DNA of 7,949 bases from Deltaproteobacteria bacterium. GTDB taxonomy: Bacteria; Myxococcota_A; UBA796; UBA2385. The stretch is from the NCBI GenBank assembly GCA_015489145.1, contig WGAH01000299.1:1-7949 (forward strand), written 5' to 3'. The position numbers were made by a program, and so were the translations under genes. The notes under the pieces were generated by a model. The model was not told where the DNA came from, made no database searches, and worked only from the letters and a program-made list of their open reading frames with translations. How positions within the stretch are numbered: the first letter of the stretch is position 1; each line of letters opens with the position of its first letter. This document shows, piece after piece, positions 1 through 5,456 of the stretch.

Positions 1-278
1 CCGAGGTCCGGGCCCCCGAGCAGCGGGTCATCCGAACCTCGGACGGCCGGGTGTACGTGTTCAGCCGCGGCCAGGTCGTCGAGCTGACCGCCGCCCGCCG
101 CCGCGCCCTCGGCCTCGACGAGGCGGATGAGGCCGGCGAGGACGGGGGCGCGGCCGAGCCGGAGGAGGACGCCGCCGAGCCGGCCGACGACGGCGACGAG
201 GGCGCGCGAGACGATCAACCCGCCGGCGAGGAAGGATCCGACGAGGAGCGGACCATCGACCGGCTCCTGTGGGAGTAG
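1..278 (+). CDS. Unrecognised protein with acidic C-terminus, 3' end only
   Basis: The frame is open from the left edge (first full codon at base 3) to TAG at 276-278, giving about 91 codons with no start in view. A GTG at 51 could be read as a start, but in-frame codons before it encode plausible protein (…APEQRVIRTSDGRVYVF), so the gene most likely begins outside the window. The visible part has a short basic segment around SRGQVVELTAARRRALGL, then about 50 residues dominated by Asp, Glu, Ala and Gly. It ends in ERTIDRLLWE, which looks like a small helical tail. The acidic stretch resembles a disordered linker; no domain or catalytic motif is recognised. The next gene starts 15 nt downstream on the same strand, so the two are probably co-transcribed. 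Function is unknown. Confidence 0.6.
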   Translation, partial: EVRAPEQRVIRTSDGRVYVFSRGQVVELTAARRRALGLDEADEAGEDGGAAEPEEDAAEPADDGDEGARDDQPAGEEGSDEERTIDRLLWE

Positions 279-282
279 CCCC

Positions 283-290
283 GAGGTGAT
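283..290 (+). promoter_or_regulatory. Ribosome binding site deciding the lipoprotein start
   Basis: GAGGTGAT is a long match to the 16S anti-Shine-Dalgarno complement and lies just upstream of GTG at 294. The ATG at 289 overlaps this site and cannot be the start, because it reads Met-Pro and then stops at TGA 295-297. This favours the GTG at 294. Confidence 0.6.
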
Positions 291-293
291 GCC

Positions 294-671
294 GTGATCC
301 CCATCCTGCTGCTGGCCGCCTGCCGCCTCTCCGTCGAGATCCCGCCGGGCACCCTCGACGAGATCGCCCGGGACACGGCGAAGATCGCCCATCCCACCGC
401 GAGCTACGAGGGCGCCGCCATCACCGACCTGTCCACCGGCTGGTTCTCGGAGGACCGGCACGTCGACGTGGCGATCCGCTACAAGGGCGTGCTCGGAGCG
501 AAGACGCGCACCCTCGACGTGCGCTTCCACGTCGAGGACCTCGACCCCTGCCGGGTCCGCACCGAGGTGCTCGGCGACTCCGGCAACGTGCCGCCCCTGC
601 TCCTCGACAACGCCATCGCCGCCCCCCGGGTGGGCGAAAAGGTCTGCGCGGCCTTCGGCGGGGACGCCTGA
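294..671 (+). CDS. Small predicted lipoprotein, unknown function
   Basis: A 125-residue protein starting at GTG with a good ribosome binding site. The N-terminus MIPILLLAACRLS has a lipobox-like LAAC ending at Cys10, so it is probably lipidated and anchored to a membrane. The signal peptide is unusually short and lacks the usual basic N-region, which lowers certainty; a start further upstream is excluded by the preceding in-frame stop at 276-278. The remainder is a mixed helix/strand domain containing DEIARDTAKIAHP, an alternating hydrophobic strand VDVAIRYKGV, and only two further cysteines, near 'DPCRVR' and 'EKVCAAF', which could form a disulfide. No known family is recognised. It follows the acidic-tail gene by 15 nt, which suggests an operon. 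Two short hairpins follow the stop codon. Confidence 0.7.
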   Translation: MIPILLLAACRLSVEIPPGTLDEIARDTAKIAHPTASYEGAAITDLSTGWFSEDRHVDVAIRYKGVLGAKTRTLDVRFHVEDLDPCRVRTEVLGDSGNVPPLLLDNAIAAPRVGEKVCAAFGGDA

Positions 672-672
672 G

Positions 673-716
673 GGTCGGATCGACCGGAAACGCGCCACGG
701 GTCGGAGCCGGACCCG
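673..716 (+). terminator. Two small tandem hairpins after the lipoprotein gene
   Basis: GGTCG-GAT-CGACC (673-685) begins 2 nt after the stop codon. CGGGTC (698-703) pairs with GACCCG (711-716) across a 7-nt loop. Neither is followed by a T-run, so this would be a weak or factor-assisted terminator at best; the stems may also be chance in such GC-rich DNA. Confidence 0.25.
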
Positions 717-820
717 CCCCGGCCCGCGGTCGCGCGGCGCCCCGTCACGCCCGCCCGGCGAGAAAAACGAAAAGCGGCCGAACACGGCCCGATGTCGGGT
801 GGGAAGCTGATCTGGATCGG

Positions 821-849
821 TTTCAGACCCTCGAAGCCCGCGGTATCGT
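821..849 (+). promoter_or_regulatory. Possible promoter of the cytochrome gene
   Basis: In the 209-nt gap (672-880) before the cytochrome gene, TATCGT at 844-849 is a fair -10 match. It sits 17 bp after TTTCAG (821-826), a poor -35 match. A start site near 856 would leave a leader of about 25 nt. A short inverted repeat, CCCGA-TG-TCGGG (788-799), lies just upstream. The gap also contains the least GC-rich patch of the area (GAGAAAAACGAAAAG, near 760-774). No sigma-54 motif was seen here. Evidence is weak. Confidence 0.2.
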
Positions 850-880
850 GCCGTTGAACCATCCCAGAGGTCTACCCATC

Positions 881-1567
881 ATGCGGCTGCTTCCCGCCCT
901 CCTGCTCGCGCTGGGTTCCCTGCCCGCCCACGCCACCATCGTGGGCAGCAAGCACGATCTCAGCACCTCCAGCGGCACCAACCAGGTGTGCGTGTTCTGC
1001 CACACGCCGCACCAGGCCAACGCCGGCACCGACGGCCCCTTGTGGAACCGCGTGTTCCAGACCAGCGGCTTCACGATGTACTCGAGCAACACGCTCGACT
1101 CCACCATCTCCACCCAGCCGCGCGACTTCTCGCTCATCTGCCTCGGCTGCCACGACGGCGTGCTCGCCTACGTCACCCACAACGGCAACTCGGTCAGCAC
1201 CAAGCACGACCTGATCAACGCCCCCGGCGCCGGCGGCATCCCCGACACCAGTTCCTACCCCAACTGCGCCCGGTGCCACCCCACGATCTACGGCCAGCCC
1301 AGCAACGACTACATCTGGCTCGGCCAGGACCTGAGCGACGACCACCCGGTCTCGGTCGCCTACCCCACCACCGCCGTCGACCCGGCCTTCAACGCCCCGC
1401 CCGACACCCAGGTGGGCTGGTGGTCCCCCACCGGCGACGACCTGCACCTCTACAACGGCTACGTCGAGTGCGCGACCTGCCACAACCCGCACAAGCCCGA
1501 CTACGGCGCGTTCCTGCGGGTCAGCAACGCCGGCAGCGCCATGTGCCTCCAGTGCCACGTCAAGTAG
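881..1567 (+). CDS. Secreted pentaheme c-type cytochrome
   Basis: A 228-residue protein beginning at ATG 881, with AGAGG at 866-870 as ribosome binding site. An in-frame GTG at 848 would only add 11 residues ahead of a textbook signal peptide. Residues 1-18 (MRLLPALLLALGSLPAHA) form the signal, with probable cleavage after Ala-His-Ala. Five CXXCH heme-attachment motifs are visible: CVFCH 37-41, CLGCH 87-91, CARCH 129-133, CATCH 197-201 and CLQCH 222-226. The first and fourth continue as CXXCHxPH, the pattern of the doubled-CXXCH cytochrome family common in delta-proteobacteria. Extra histidines (25, 100, 109, 155, 189) could serve as distal heme ligands. It should therefore be periplasmic or exported and carry electrons; the partner is unknown, since no quinol dehydrogenase or reductase gene is adjacent. 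It ends 24 nt before the convergent UbiB-like gene. The heme count is read directly; the physiological role is not. Confidence 0.9.
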   Translation: MRLLPALLLALGSLPAHATIVGSKHDLSTSSGTNQVCVFCHTPHQANAGTDGPLWNRVFQTSGFTMYSSNTLDSTISTQPRDFSLICLGCHDGVLAYVTHNGNSVSTKHDLINAPGAGGIPDTSSYPNCARCHPTIYGQPSNDYIWLGQDLSDDHPVSVAYPTTAVDPAFNAPPDTQVGWWSPTGDDLHLYNGYVECATCHNPHKPDYGAFLRVSNAGSAMCLQCHVK

Positions 1568-1591
1568 CCGGCGGCCCCGCCTGATCCGCCC

Positions 1592-2959
1592 TCAGATCGC
1601 CTCGGGGAAGTCCGGCGCCGTGTCGGGAATGCGGCCGTCGGCCACGGCGACCGCGTGCTCGGCCCGCTCGCGGAACAGGCTCGCGTAGCCGTAGCGGTGG
1701 CGCAGGCGCCGCAGGATGCCGAACACGCCGCCCAGTGTGCGGTGCAGGAAGACCAGCTCCGCGGGCGAGCGGATGTCGGGGTGGGCGAGGACGTCGGGGA
1801 CCTGCCGGCGCAGGCGCTCGAGCACGTCGTCGTCCGGCGCCCCGCAGGCGTATTCCGCGACCCGCAGGGGCTCGGTGATCGTGCGGGCGAAGCGCCACAG
1901 CACCGCCTCGCTGGCCGGGTCCTCGCTCGCGAGGATGCCCATGCGGCGGCACACCCGCATCGCCTCGGCCCGGTCGCCGTCGAGGACGGCGAGGCCCAGC
2001 CGGGCGTAGTCGCCGATGAACCAGGGGTCGAAGCGCTTGACGCAGCCGAAGTCGACGATGCCCAGGCCGCCGTCGCGGGTGAACAGGTAGTTGCCGGTGT
2101 GGGGGTCGGCGTGCAGGGCCCGCACGCGGAACAGCATGTCGTAGAAGGTCGACACGAGGAGCACCCCGGCCCGCTGCCGGGCCTCCTCCGAGGCGGTTCC
2201 GAGGAAGTCGCGCAGGGGCCGGCCGGGCACCCGGTCCATCGTCAGCACCCGGTCGGAGCACAGCGCCGGCACCGTCGAGGGCACGGTCACGCCCTCGACC
2301 TCGGCGAAGGCGCGGTGGAAGAAGGCGATGTGGGCCGCCTCCCGGTAGTAGTCCAGCTCCTCGTGCAGGCGATCCCGCAGCTCGTCGAGGATCGCCTCCA
2401 TCTCGGACCGGTCCCGGCGCAGCACCCGGCCGGTGAGGAACATCGCCCGCAGGGCCGCGAGGTCGGCGTCCACCGTCGCCTCGATGCCGTCGTGAAGCAC
2501 CTTGACCACCACCGCCCGCCCGTCGGGCAGCCAGGCGGCGTGGGCCTGGGCCAGCGAGGCGGTGCCCAGGGGCTCCGGGTCGAAGCGGGCGAACAGGGCG
2601 TCGAGGGGGGCTTCGAGGCTGGCCTCGATGCTCGCCCGAATCGTCTCGAAGGGGACCGGGGGGGCGCGGTCGTTGAGGCGGGCGAGGATGTGGGCCACGT
2701 CCTCGGGCAGGTCGAGGCCGTCGGCGATCATCGACAGGCTCTGGCCGAGCTTCATCGCCGCGCCCTTGAGCGTGCCCATCGTCTCGACCATGCGCTCGGC
2801 GTTCTGGAGGTGCAGTCGCCGCAGCGCCCGTTCCCGGCGCTCGGGGTCCTGGAAGGCGCCGGCGATGCGCTGGCCGAGGTAGCTCGACGACACGCGCGAG
2901 GTGAGCCCGCCGAGGCGGACGACCCGGCCGAGGCGCCCACGGGGCGGGCGCTTGCTCAC
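1592..2959 (-). CDS. ABC1/AarF/UbiB-family atypical kinase
   Basis: A 455-residue protein from GTG at 2957-2959, preceded on its strand by a purine-rich GAGGGG site, to TGA at 1592-1594. Family signatures appear in order: KLGQ (residues 70-73, the KxGQ motif), the modified nucleotide loop GTASLAQAH (132-140), the VVVK lysine 153, the E201-x-D203 motif in EELDYYREA, the catalytic loop HADPHTGN (283-290, Asp285 and Asn290), and DFG (303-305). All key residues are present, so ATP binding or hydrolysis is likely. Known relatives (UbiB, COQ8/ADCK) support ubiquinone or other isoprenoid-lipid metabolism. At 455 residues it is shorter than E. coli UbiB (about 546), and I see no C-terminal transmembrane hairpin; it ends in a soluble-looking tail. 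It lies 25 nt downstream of the amidohydrolase-like gene on the same strand, so co-transcription is likely. No other quinone-synthesis gene is in view, so the symbol ubiB is withheld. Confidence 0.9.
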   Translation of the reverse strand: MSKRPPRGRLGRVVRLGGLTSRVSSSYLGQRIAGAFQDPERRERALRRLHLQNAERMVETMGTLKGAAMKLGQSLSMIADGLDLPEDVAHILARLNDRAPPVPFETIRASIEASLEAPLDALFARFDPEPLGTASLAQAHAAWLPDGRAVVVKVLHDGIEATVDADLAALRAMFLTGRVLRRDRSEMEAILDELRDRLHEELDYYREAAHIAFFHRAFAEVEGVTVPSTVPALCSDRVLTMDRVPGRPLRDFLGTASEEARQRAGVLLVSTFYDMLFRVRALHADPHTGNYLFTRDGGLGIVDFGCVKRFDPWFIGDYARLGLAVLDGDRAEAMRVCRRMGILASEDPASEAVLWRFARTITEPLRVAEYACGAPDDDVLERLRRQVPDVLAHPDIRSPAELVFLHRTLGGVFGILRRLRHRYGYASLFRERAEHAVAVADGRIPDTAPDFPEAI

Positions 2960-2984
2960 CCCTCACCCCGGCGGACGCGCCCCG

Positions 2985-4319
2985 TCACGGCCGCGGCCCG
3001 AGGCGCACCGGGTGGCCGGCGCCGGGATCGTCGGCCAGCGCCCCCTCCCGGGCGACGATGCGCCCGCCGGCGATGACCATCTCGGGGGCGACGCCCACCT
3101 CGCGGCCGATGTAGGGGGACCAGTCCACCCCGGAAAGCGGCAGCGCGCGGCGCAGGCGCGTGGTCACCCCTTCCGAGAACAGCACGATGTCGGCATCCCT
3201 GCCGGGCTCGATCGCGCCCTTGCCGACCAGGCCGAACAGGCGCGCCGGCCGCTCGCAGGCCATCTCGACGAAGCGCTCCATGCTGAGCCGCGCGTTCTTC
3301 ACCGCCCCGACGAGCAGGGGGTAGAGGGTGTCGACGCCGGGAAGCCCCGGGGGCATGGCCCAGTAGGAGGTGCCCCTGGCGGGCAGGGACCGGGGGACGT
3401 GGCCGCTGGCGAAGCAGTCGACGCGCCCGCGCTTGACCGCCGCCCACAGGGCCCGCCGGTCGAGCTCGGTGCGCACCGGCGGCCGGGCCTTGAGCACCCG
3501 GCGCAGGCGCTCGGTGGACTCGACGCTCAGGAAGAGGTGGGCCGGGGTGATGCCGGCGGTGATCGGCAGGTCGCCCCGCCAGGGGTCGAGGGCGTTGAGC
3601 TCGCCGGCGGTGGACAGGCCGAGGACGTGGACGCGCCGGCTCTCGGGGCGCTCGCGCACGACGGCGATCAGGCGCTTGACGGCCGCCAGCGCCGCCTTGG
3701 GCGGGCGCACGTCGTTGTCGACGGGGTCGTCGACCTCCTCCCACTTGCGGGCCGCGCGCTCGAGGACGGCGGCGTCCTCGGCGTGGACCCCGACGATGCC
3801 GGGCAGGGCGTCGAGGGCCGCGGCGAGGGCCGCGTCGTCGGCGGCCCAGGGAAGCGCGGGATCGTCGAGGCGCAGCACGGCCCCCACCGCCGCGACGCCC
3901 TCCATCGCGGAGAGGAGCGGGCCGGCGTCGTCGAGGAGGTCGGCCGGAGCGGCGGCCCACGCGCCGTAGTCCACCACCGCCCGGCCCTCGGCCGCGGCGA
4001 GGCGCGCCTCGAGATCGGCGACCGGGTCGGTCACCTCGGCGTCGGGGAGGTCGATCAGCGCGGTCACGCCGCTGGCGGCGGCGGCGCGGGTGACGGCCCC
4101 CCAGTCCGGCCCTTCGAGGGTGCCGGGCGTCCGGGCCCGCACCTGGGTGTCGACGAGCCCGGGGATGACGAAGCGCCCGATGCCGGAGAACTCCTGGCGG
4201 GCGCGGCCCGAGGTCAGGTTGCCCACCTCGGCGATGAGGCCGTCCTCGACGGCGATGTCCGCGACCAGACGCCCGTCGGACCGGATGATCGTGGCGTCGC
4301 GAATGATGAGATCGTACAC
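2985..4319 (-). CDS. Dihydroorotase-like amidohydrolase lacking key metal ligands (probable pseudoenzyme)
   Basis: A 444-residue protein from GTG 4317-4319, with GAGGGTGA just upstream (4328-4321), to the stop near 2985. The overall pattern is clearly the dihydroorotase/allantoinase/hydantoinase family: N-terminal MYDLIIRDATII and DGLIAEVG, then PGLVDTQVRAR (53-63), a VHAED segment (178-182), VHVLGLSTAGE (230-240), ITPAHLFLS, KARPPVRTELD (277-287), VDCFASGHVPR (300-310), GLPGVDTLYPLL, and a C-terminal GAIEPGRDADIVLF. Against the family consensus the first metal motif HxH is replaced by Gln59-Val-Arg61. The substrate-contact 'MPNT' region reads LPDA. The 'NPPLR' region reads RPPVR. The catalytic Asp of 'TDHAPH' is Gly306. 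His179 and His231 remain, and Asp152/Asp153 could match the bridging Asp of type I enzymes. It is therefore unlikely to hydrolyse dihydroorotate. Known inactive relatives (PyrC-prime) act as structural partners of aspartate carbamoyltransferase, but no pyrB is visible. The frame is intact, so this is not a decayed gene. Confidence 0.85.
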   Translation of the reverse strand: MYDLIIRDATIIRSDGRLVADIAVEDGLIAEVGNLTSGRARQEFSGIGRFVIPGLVDTQVRARTPGTLEGPDWGAVTRAAAASGVTALIDLPDAEVTDPVADLEARLAAAEGRAVVDYGAWAAAPADLLDDAGPLLSAMEGVAAVGAVLRLDDPALPWAADDAALAAALDALPGIVGVHAEDAAVLERAARKWEEVDDPVDNDVRPPKAALAAVKRLIAVVRERPESRRVHVLGLSTAGELNALDPWRGDLPITAGITPAHLFLSVESTERLRRVLKARPPVRTELDRRALWAAVKRGRVDCFASGHVPRSLPARGTSYWAMPPGLPGVDTLYPLLVGAVKNARLSMERFVEMACERPARLFGLVGKGAIEPGRDADIVLFSEGVTTRLRRALPLSGVDWSPYIGREVGVAPEMVIAGGRIVAREGALADDPGAGHPVRLGPRP

Positions 4320-4333
4320 GTCACCCTCTCGTG

Positions 4334-4366
4334 CTACCCGGCGACTATCCGGTTGCCCGCTATCCG
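4334..4366 (-). repeat. Three similar heptamers in the divergent intergenic region
   Basis: On the minus strand, CGGATAG occurs at 4366-4360 and 4351-4345, and CGGGTAG at 4340-4334. They lie in the 119-nt gap between the divergent amidohydrolase-like (start 4319) and hydrolase-fold (start 4439) genes. Start-to-start spacings are 15 and 11 nt. They could be operator half-sites or include a -10-like GATAGT; chance is possible. Confidence 0.3.
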
Positions 4367-4438
4367 ACCGTCCGCGCCCATCGCCAATGTCGGCGCCGCG
4401 ACCGGGCCGGGAGGCGCCGAGGCGGGTAGAGGCCGGGC

Positions 4439-5179
4439 ATGGCCTCCGTGCTCCTCGTCCCCGGCCCCCCCTTCGGCGCCGCCCTCTGGGAGGGCGCCCG
4501 CCGCCGCTTCGCCGACCTCGGGCACCCGGCCGAGGTCGTGGACCTGCTCGACGAGGCCCCGGAGCCGACCCCCGGGGGACTCGCCCGGGCGCTCGCGGCG
4601 CGCATCGACGAGGACACCGTTCTCGTCGCGCACTACACCGCGGTCCCCGTCGCGATGGCCGCCGCCGCCGCGCGTCCGCCCCGCCTCCTCGTCCTGAGCA
4701 ACGGTCCCGTCGAGCGCCTCGACCCGCTCACCCGCGCCGCCTGCGCCGCCGCGCGCCGGGCCCCGCGCGCCCTGGCCGCCGCCCTCCGGCCCGGTCCCGC
4801 CACCGCCCTCCTCGCCTCCTCGGCGGGCCTGCGCCGCGCCGTGGTCAACCCCTACGTCATGGACCGCGACACGGTTGTCGCGATCGCGACGGGCGCGCTG
4901 GCCCGGCGGGAGCGCCGCGCCCGCCTCGTCGCCTTCCTCGCCGGCCTGCCGGAGGCCGTGGAACGGGCGCCGGAGCCCCCGGGGCCGACGCTGCTCGCCT
5001 GGGGCGCCGCCGACCCGCTCCACCCCGTGCGCGATGCCGACGCCGCCCTGGCCCGCCTGCCCCGCTGCGCGCGCCTCGACCTCCCCGGCGCCCGCCTCGG
5101 TCACCCCGTGGAACAGCCGTGGGCCCTCCCGGACCGGGTGAGCCCGCGCATCCCCCGCCGCGGGCCGACCGCGACATGA
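4439..5179 (+). CDS. Alpha/beta-hydrolase-fold protein without the catalytic serine
   Basis: A 246-residue protein from ATG 4439, with TAGAGG a few bases upstream, to TGA at 5177-5179. MASVLLVPGPPFGAALWEG is the usual first strand and oxyanion-region PGxP pattern of alpha/beta hydrolases. VLVAHYTAVPVAMAA (61-75) falls where the nucleophile elbow GxSxG should be, but reads A64-H65-Y66-T67-A68, so the serine is Tyr and both glycines are Ala. The later elements are kept: LLAWGAADPLHP (185-196) with the acid Asp192, and LPGARLGHPVEQP (215-227) with the base His222. The family assignment rests on this pattern and length. The protein is most likely non-hydrolytic or uses another mechanism. It has no signal peptide or membrane segment, so it is probably cytoplasmic. 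It is divergent from the pseudo-amidohydrolase gene, sharing a 119-nt control region. The last 20 residues are basic and proline-rich and may be disordered. Confidence 0.7.
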   Translation: MASVLLVPGPPFGAALWEGARRRFADLGHPAEVVDLLDEAPEPTPGGLARALAARIDEDTVLVAHYTAVPVAMAAAAARPPRLLVLSNGPVERLDPLTRAACAAARRAPRALAAALRPGPATALLASSAGLRRAVVNPYVMDRDTVVAIATGALARRERRARLVAFLAGLPEAVERAPEPPGPTLLAWGAADPLHPVRDADAALARLPRCARLDLPGARLGHPVEQPWALPDRVSPRIPRRGPTAT

Positions 5180-5187
5180 ATGTCGCG
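5170..5187. repeat. Perfect 8-bp-arm inverted repeat at the end of the hydrolase-fold gene
   Basis: CGCGACAT-GA-ATGTCGCG is a perfect inverted repeat with a 2-nt centre, and it contains the gene's TGA stop. The loop is too short and no T-run follows, so it resembles a dimeric-protein binding site more than a terminator. Its centre is about 133 nt upstream of the start site predicted from the sigma-54 motif, a usual distance for an enhancer-binding activator. That role is inference. Confidence 0.45.
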
Positions 5188-5284
5188 ATCTGGCCGTCCC
5201 GGCGCGTCGCCGCCCCGCGAAGGGCCGCACCGTGTTGAGCCGTTCTCCAGCTTTCCCGCAGCCTGTTCGCCGCTGCCCGCAAGG

Positions 5285-5300
5285 TTGGCACGGCCCATGC
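5285..5300 (+). promoter_or_regulatory. Candidate sigma-54 (-24/-12) promoter
   Basis: TTGGCACGGCCCATGC matches the RpoN consensus TTGGCACG-N4-TTGC at all but one position (A for the first T of TTGC). The invariant GG (5287-5288) and GC (5299-5300) are separated by exactly 10 bp. Transcription would start near 5312, leaving a leader of about 145 nt before the flavoprotein gene at 5457. Two perfect palindromes lie just after this start, GCGATATCGC (5320-5329) and CGCCGGCCGGCG (5327-5338), and could be operators. A competing possibility for the flavoprotein gene is a sigma-70-like -10, TACCGT, at 5427-5432. Confidence 0.45.
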
Positions 5301-5365
5301 ATAGAAGGCGGGCGGAGACGCGATATCGCCGGCCGGCGGAGCCCCCCCTCCGCCCCACCGCAAGG

Positions 5366-5402
5366 CGCCCGGGCAGGTCCTCTGGGATCGGCCCGGGCGT
5401 TT
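5366..5402 (+). terminator. GC-rich hairpin followed by TTT, terminator or leader attenuator
   Basis: CGCCCGGGC (5366-5374) pairs perfectly with GCCCGGGCG (5391-5399) across a 16-nt loop, followed by TTT at 5400-5402. Two G-U pairs and one A-U pair can extend the stem on its outer side. It has the form of an intrinsic terminator with a short T-run. It lies 187 nt after the hydrolase-fold gene and 55 nt before the flavoprotein start. It may end the upstream transcript, or act as a leader attenuator if transcription starts at the sigma-54 site. Confidence 0.45.
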
Positions 5403-5456
5403 CGCGTCGGGGGCCGCCGCCTGCGCTACCGTGGGGGGGCTTCACGGGGTCGACGC

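Noticed and set aside
121..240. GC-rich near-repetitive stretch as a DNA tandem repeat
   Set aside because: The apparent repetition comes from Asp/Glu/Ala/Gly codons in the acidic tail; no fixed repeat unit is present.
872..1584. Antisense and alternate-frame open frames over the cytochrome gene
   Set aside because: Val/Ala/Gly- or Arg/Pro/His-rich without motifs; the 881-1567 frame has a signal peptide and five heme sites.
1568..1591. Shared bidirectional terminator between the cytochrome and UbiB-like genes
   Set aside because: Only 24 nt; the best pairing (GGCGG with CCGCC) is short and no T-run follows on either strand.
1560..2966. Second minus-strand frame (468 codons) overlapping the UbiB-like gene, and a 473-codon plus-strand frame at 1655-3076
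   Set aside because: Both are Arg/Pro/Gly-rich or His/Val/Gly-rich shadows; the frame at 1592-2959 carries every kinase-family motif.
2901..4697. 598-codon plus-strand frame across the amidohydrolase-like gene, and the 2956-3960 minus-strand Arg/Pro-rich frame
   Set aside because: Shadows of the real gene at 2985-4319. The plus-strand one also runs through the divergent intergenic region, with no domain signature.
5232..5456. N-terminal extension of the flavoprotein from an in-frame upstream start
   Set aside because: Composition is Arg/Gly/Pro-rich and unlike the family N-terminus. It would also cover the sigma-54 motif and the terminator-like hairpin, so it is treated as untranslated.
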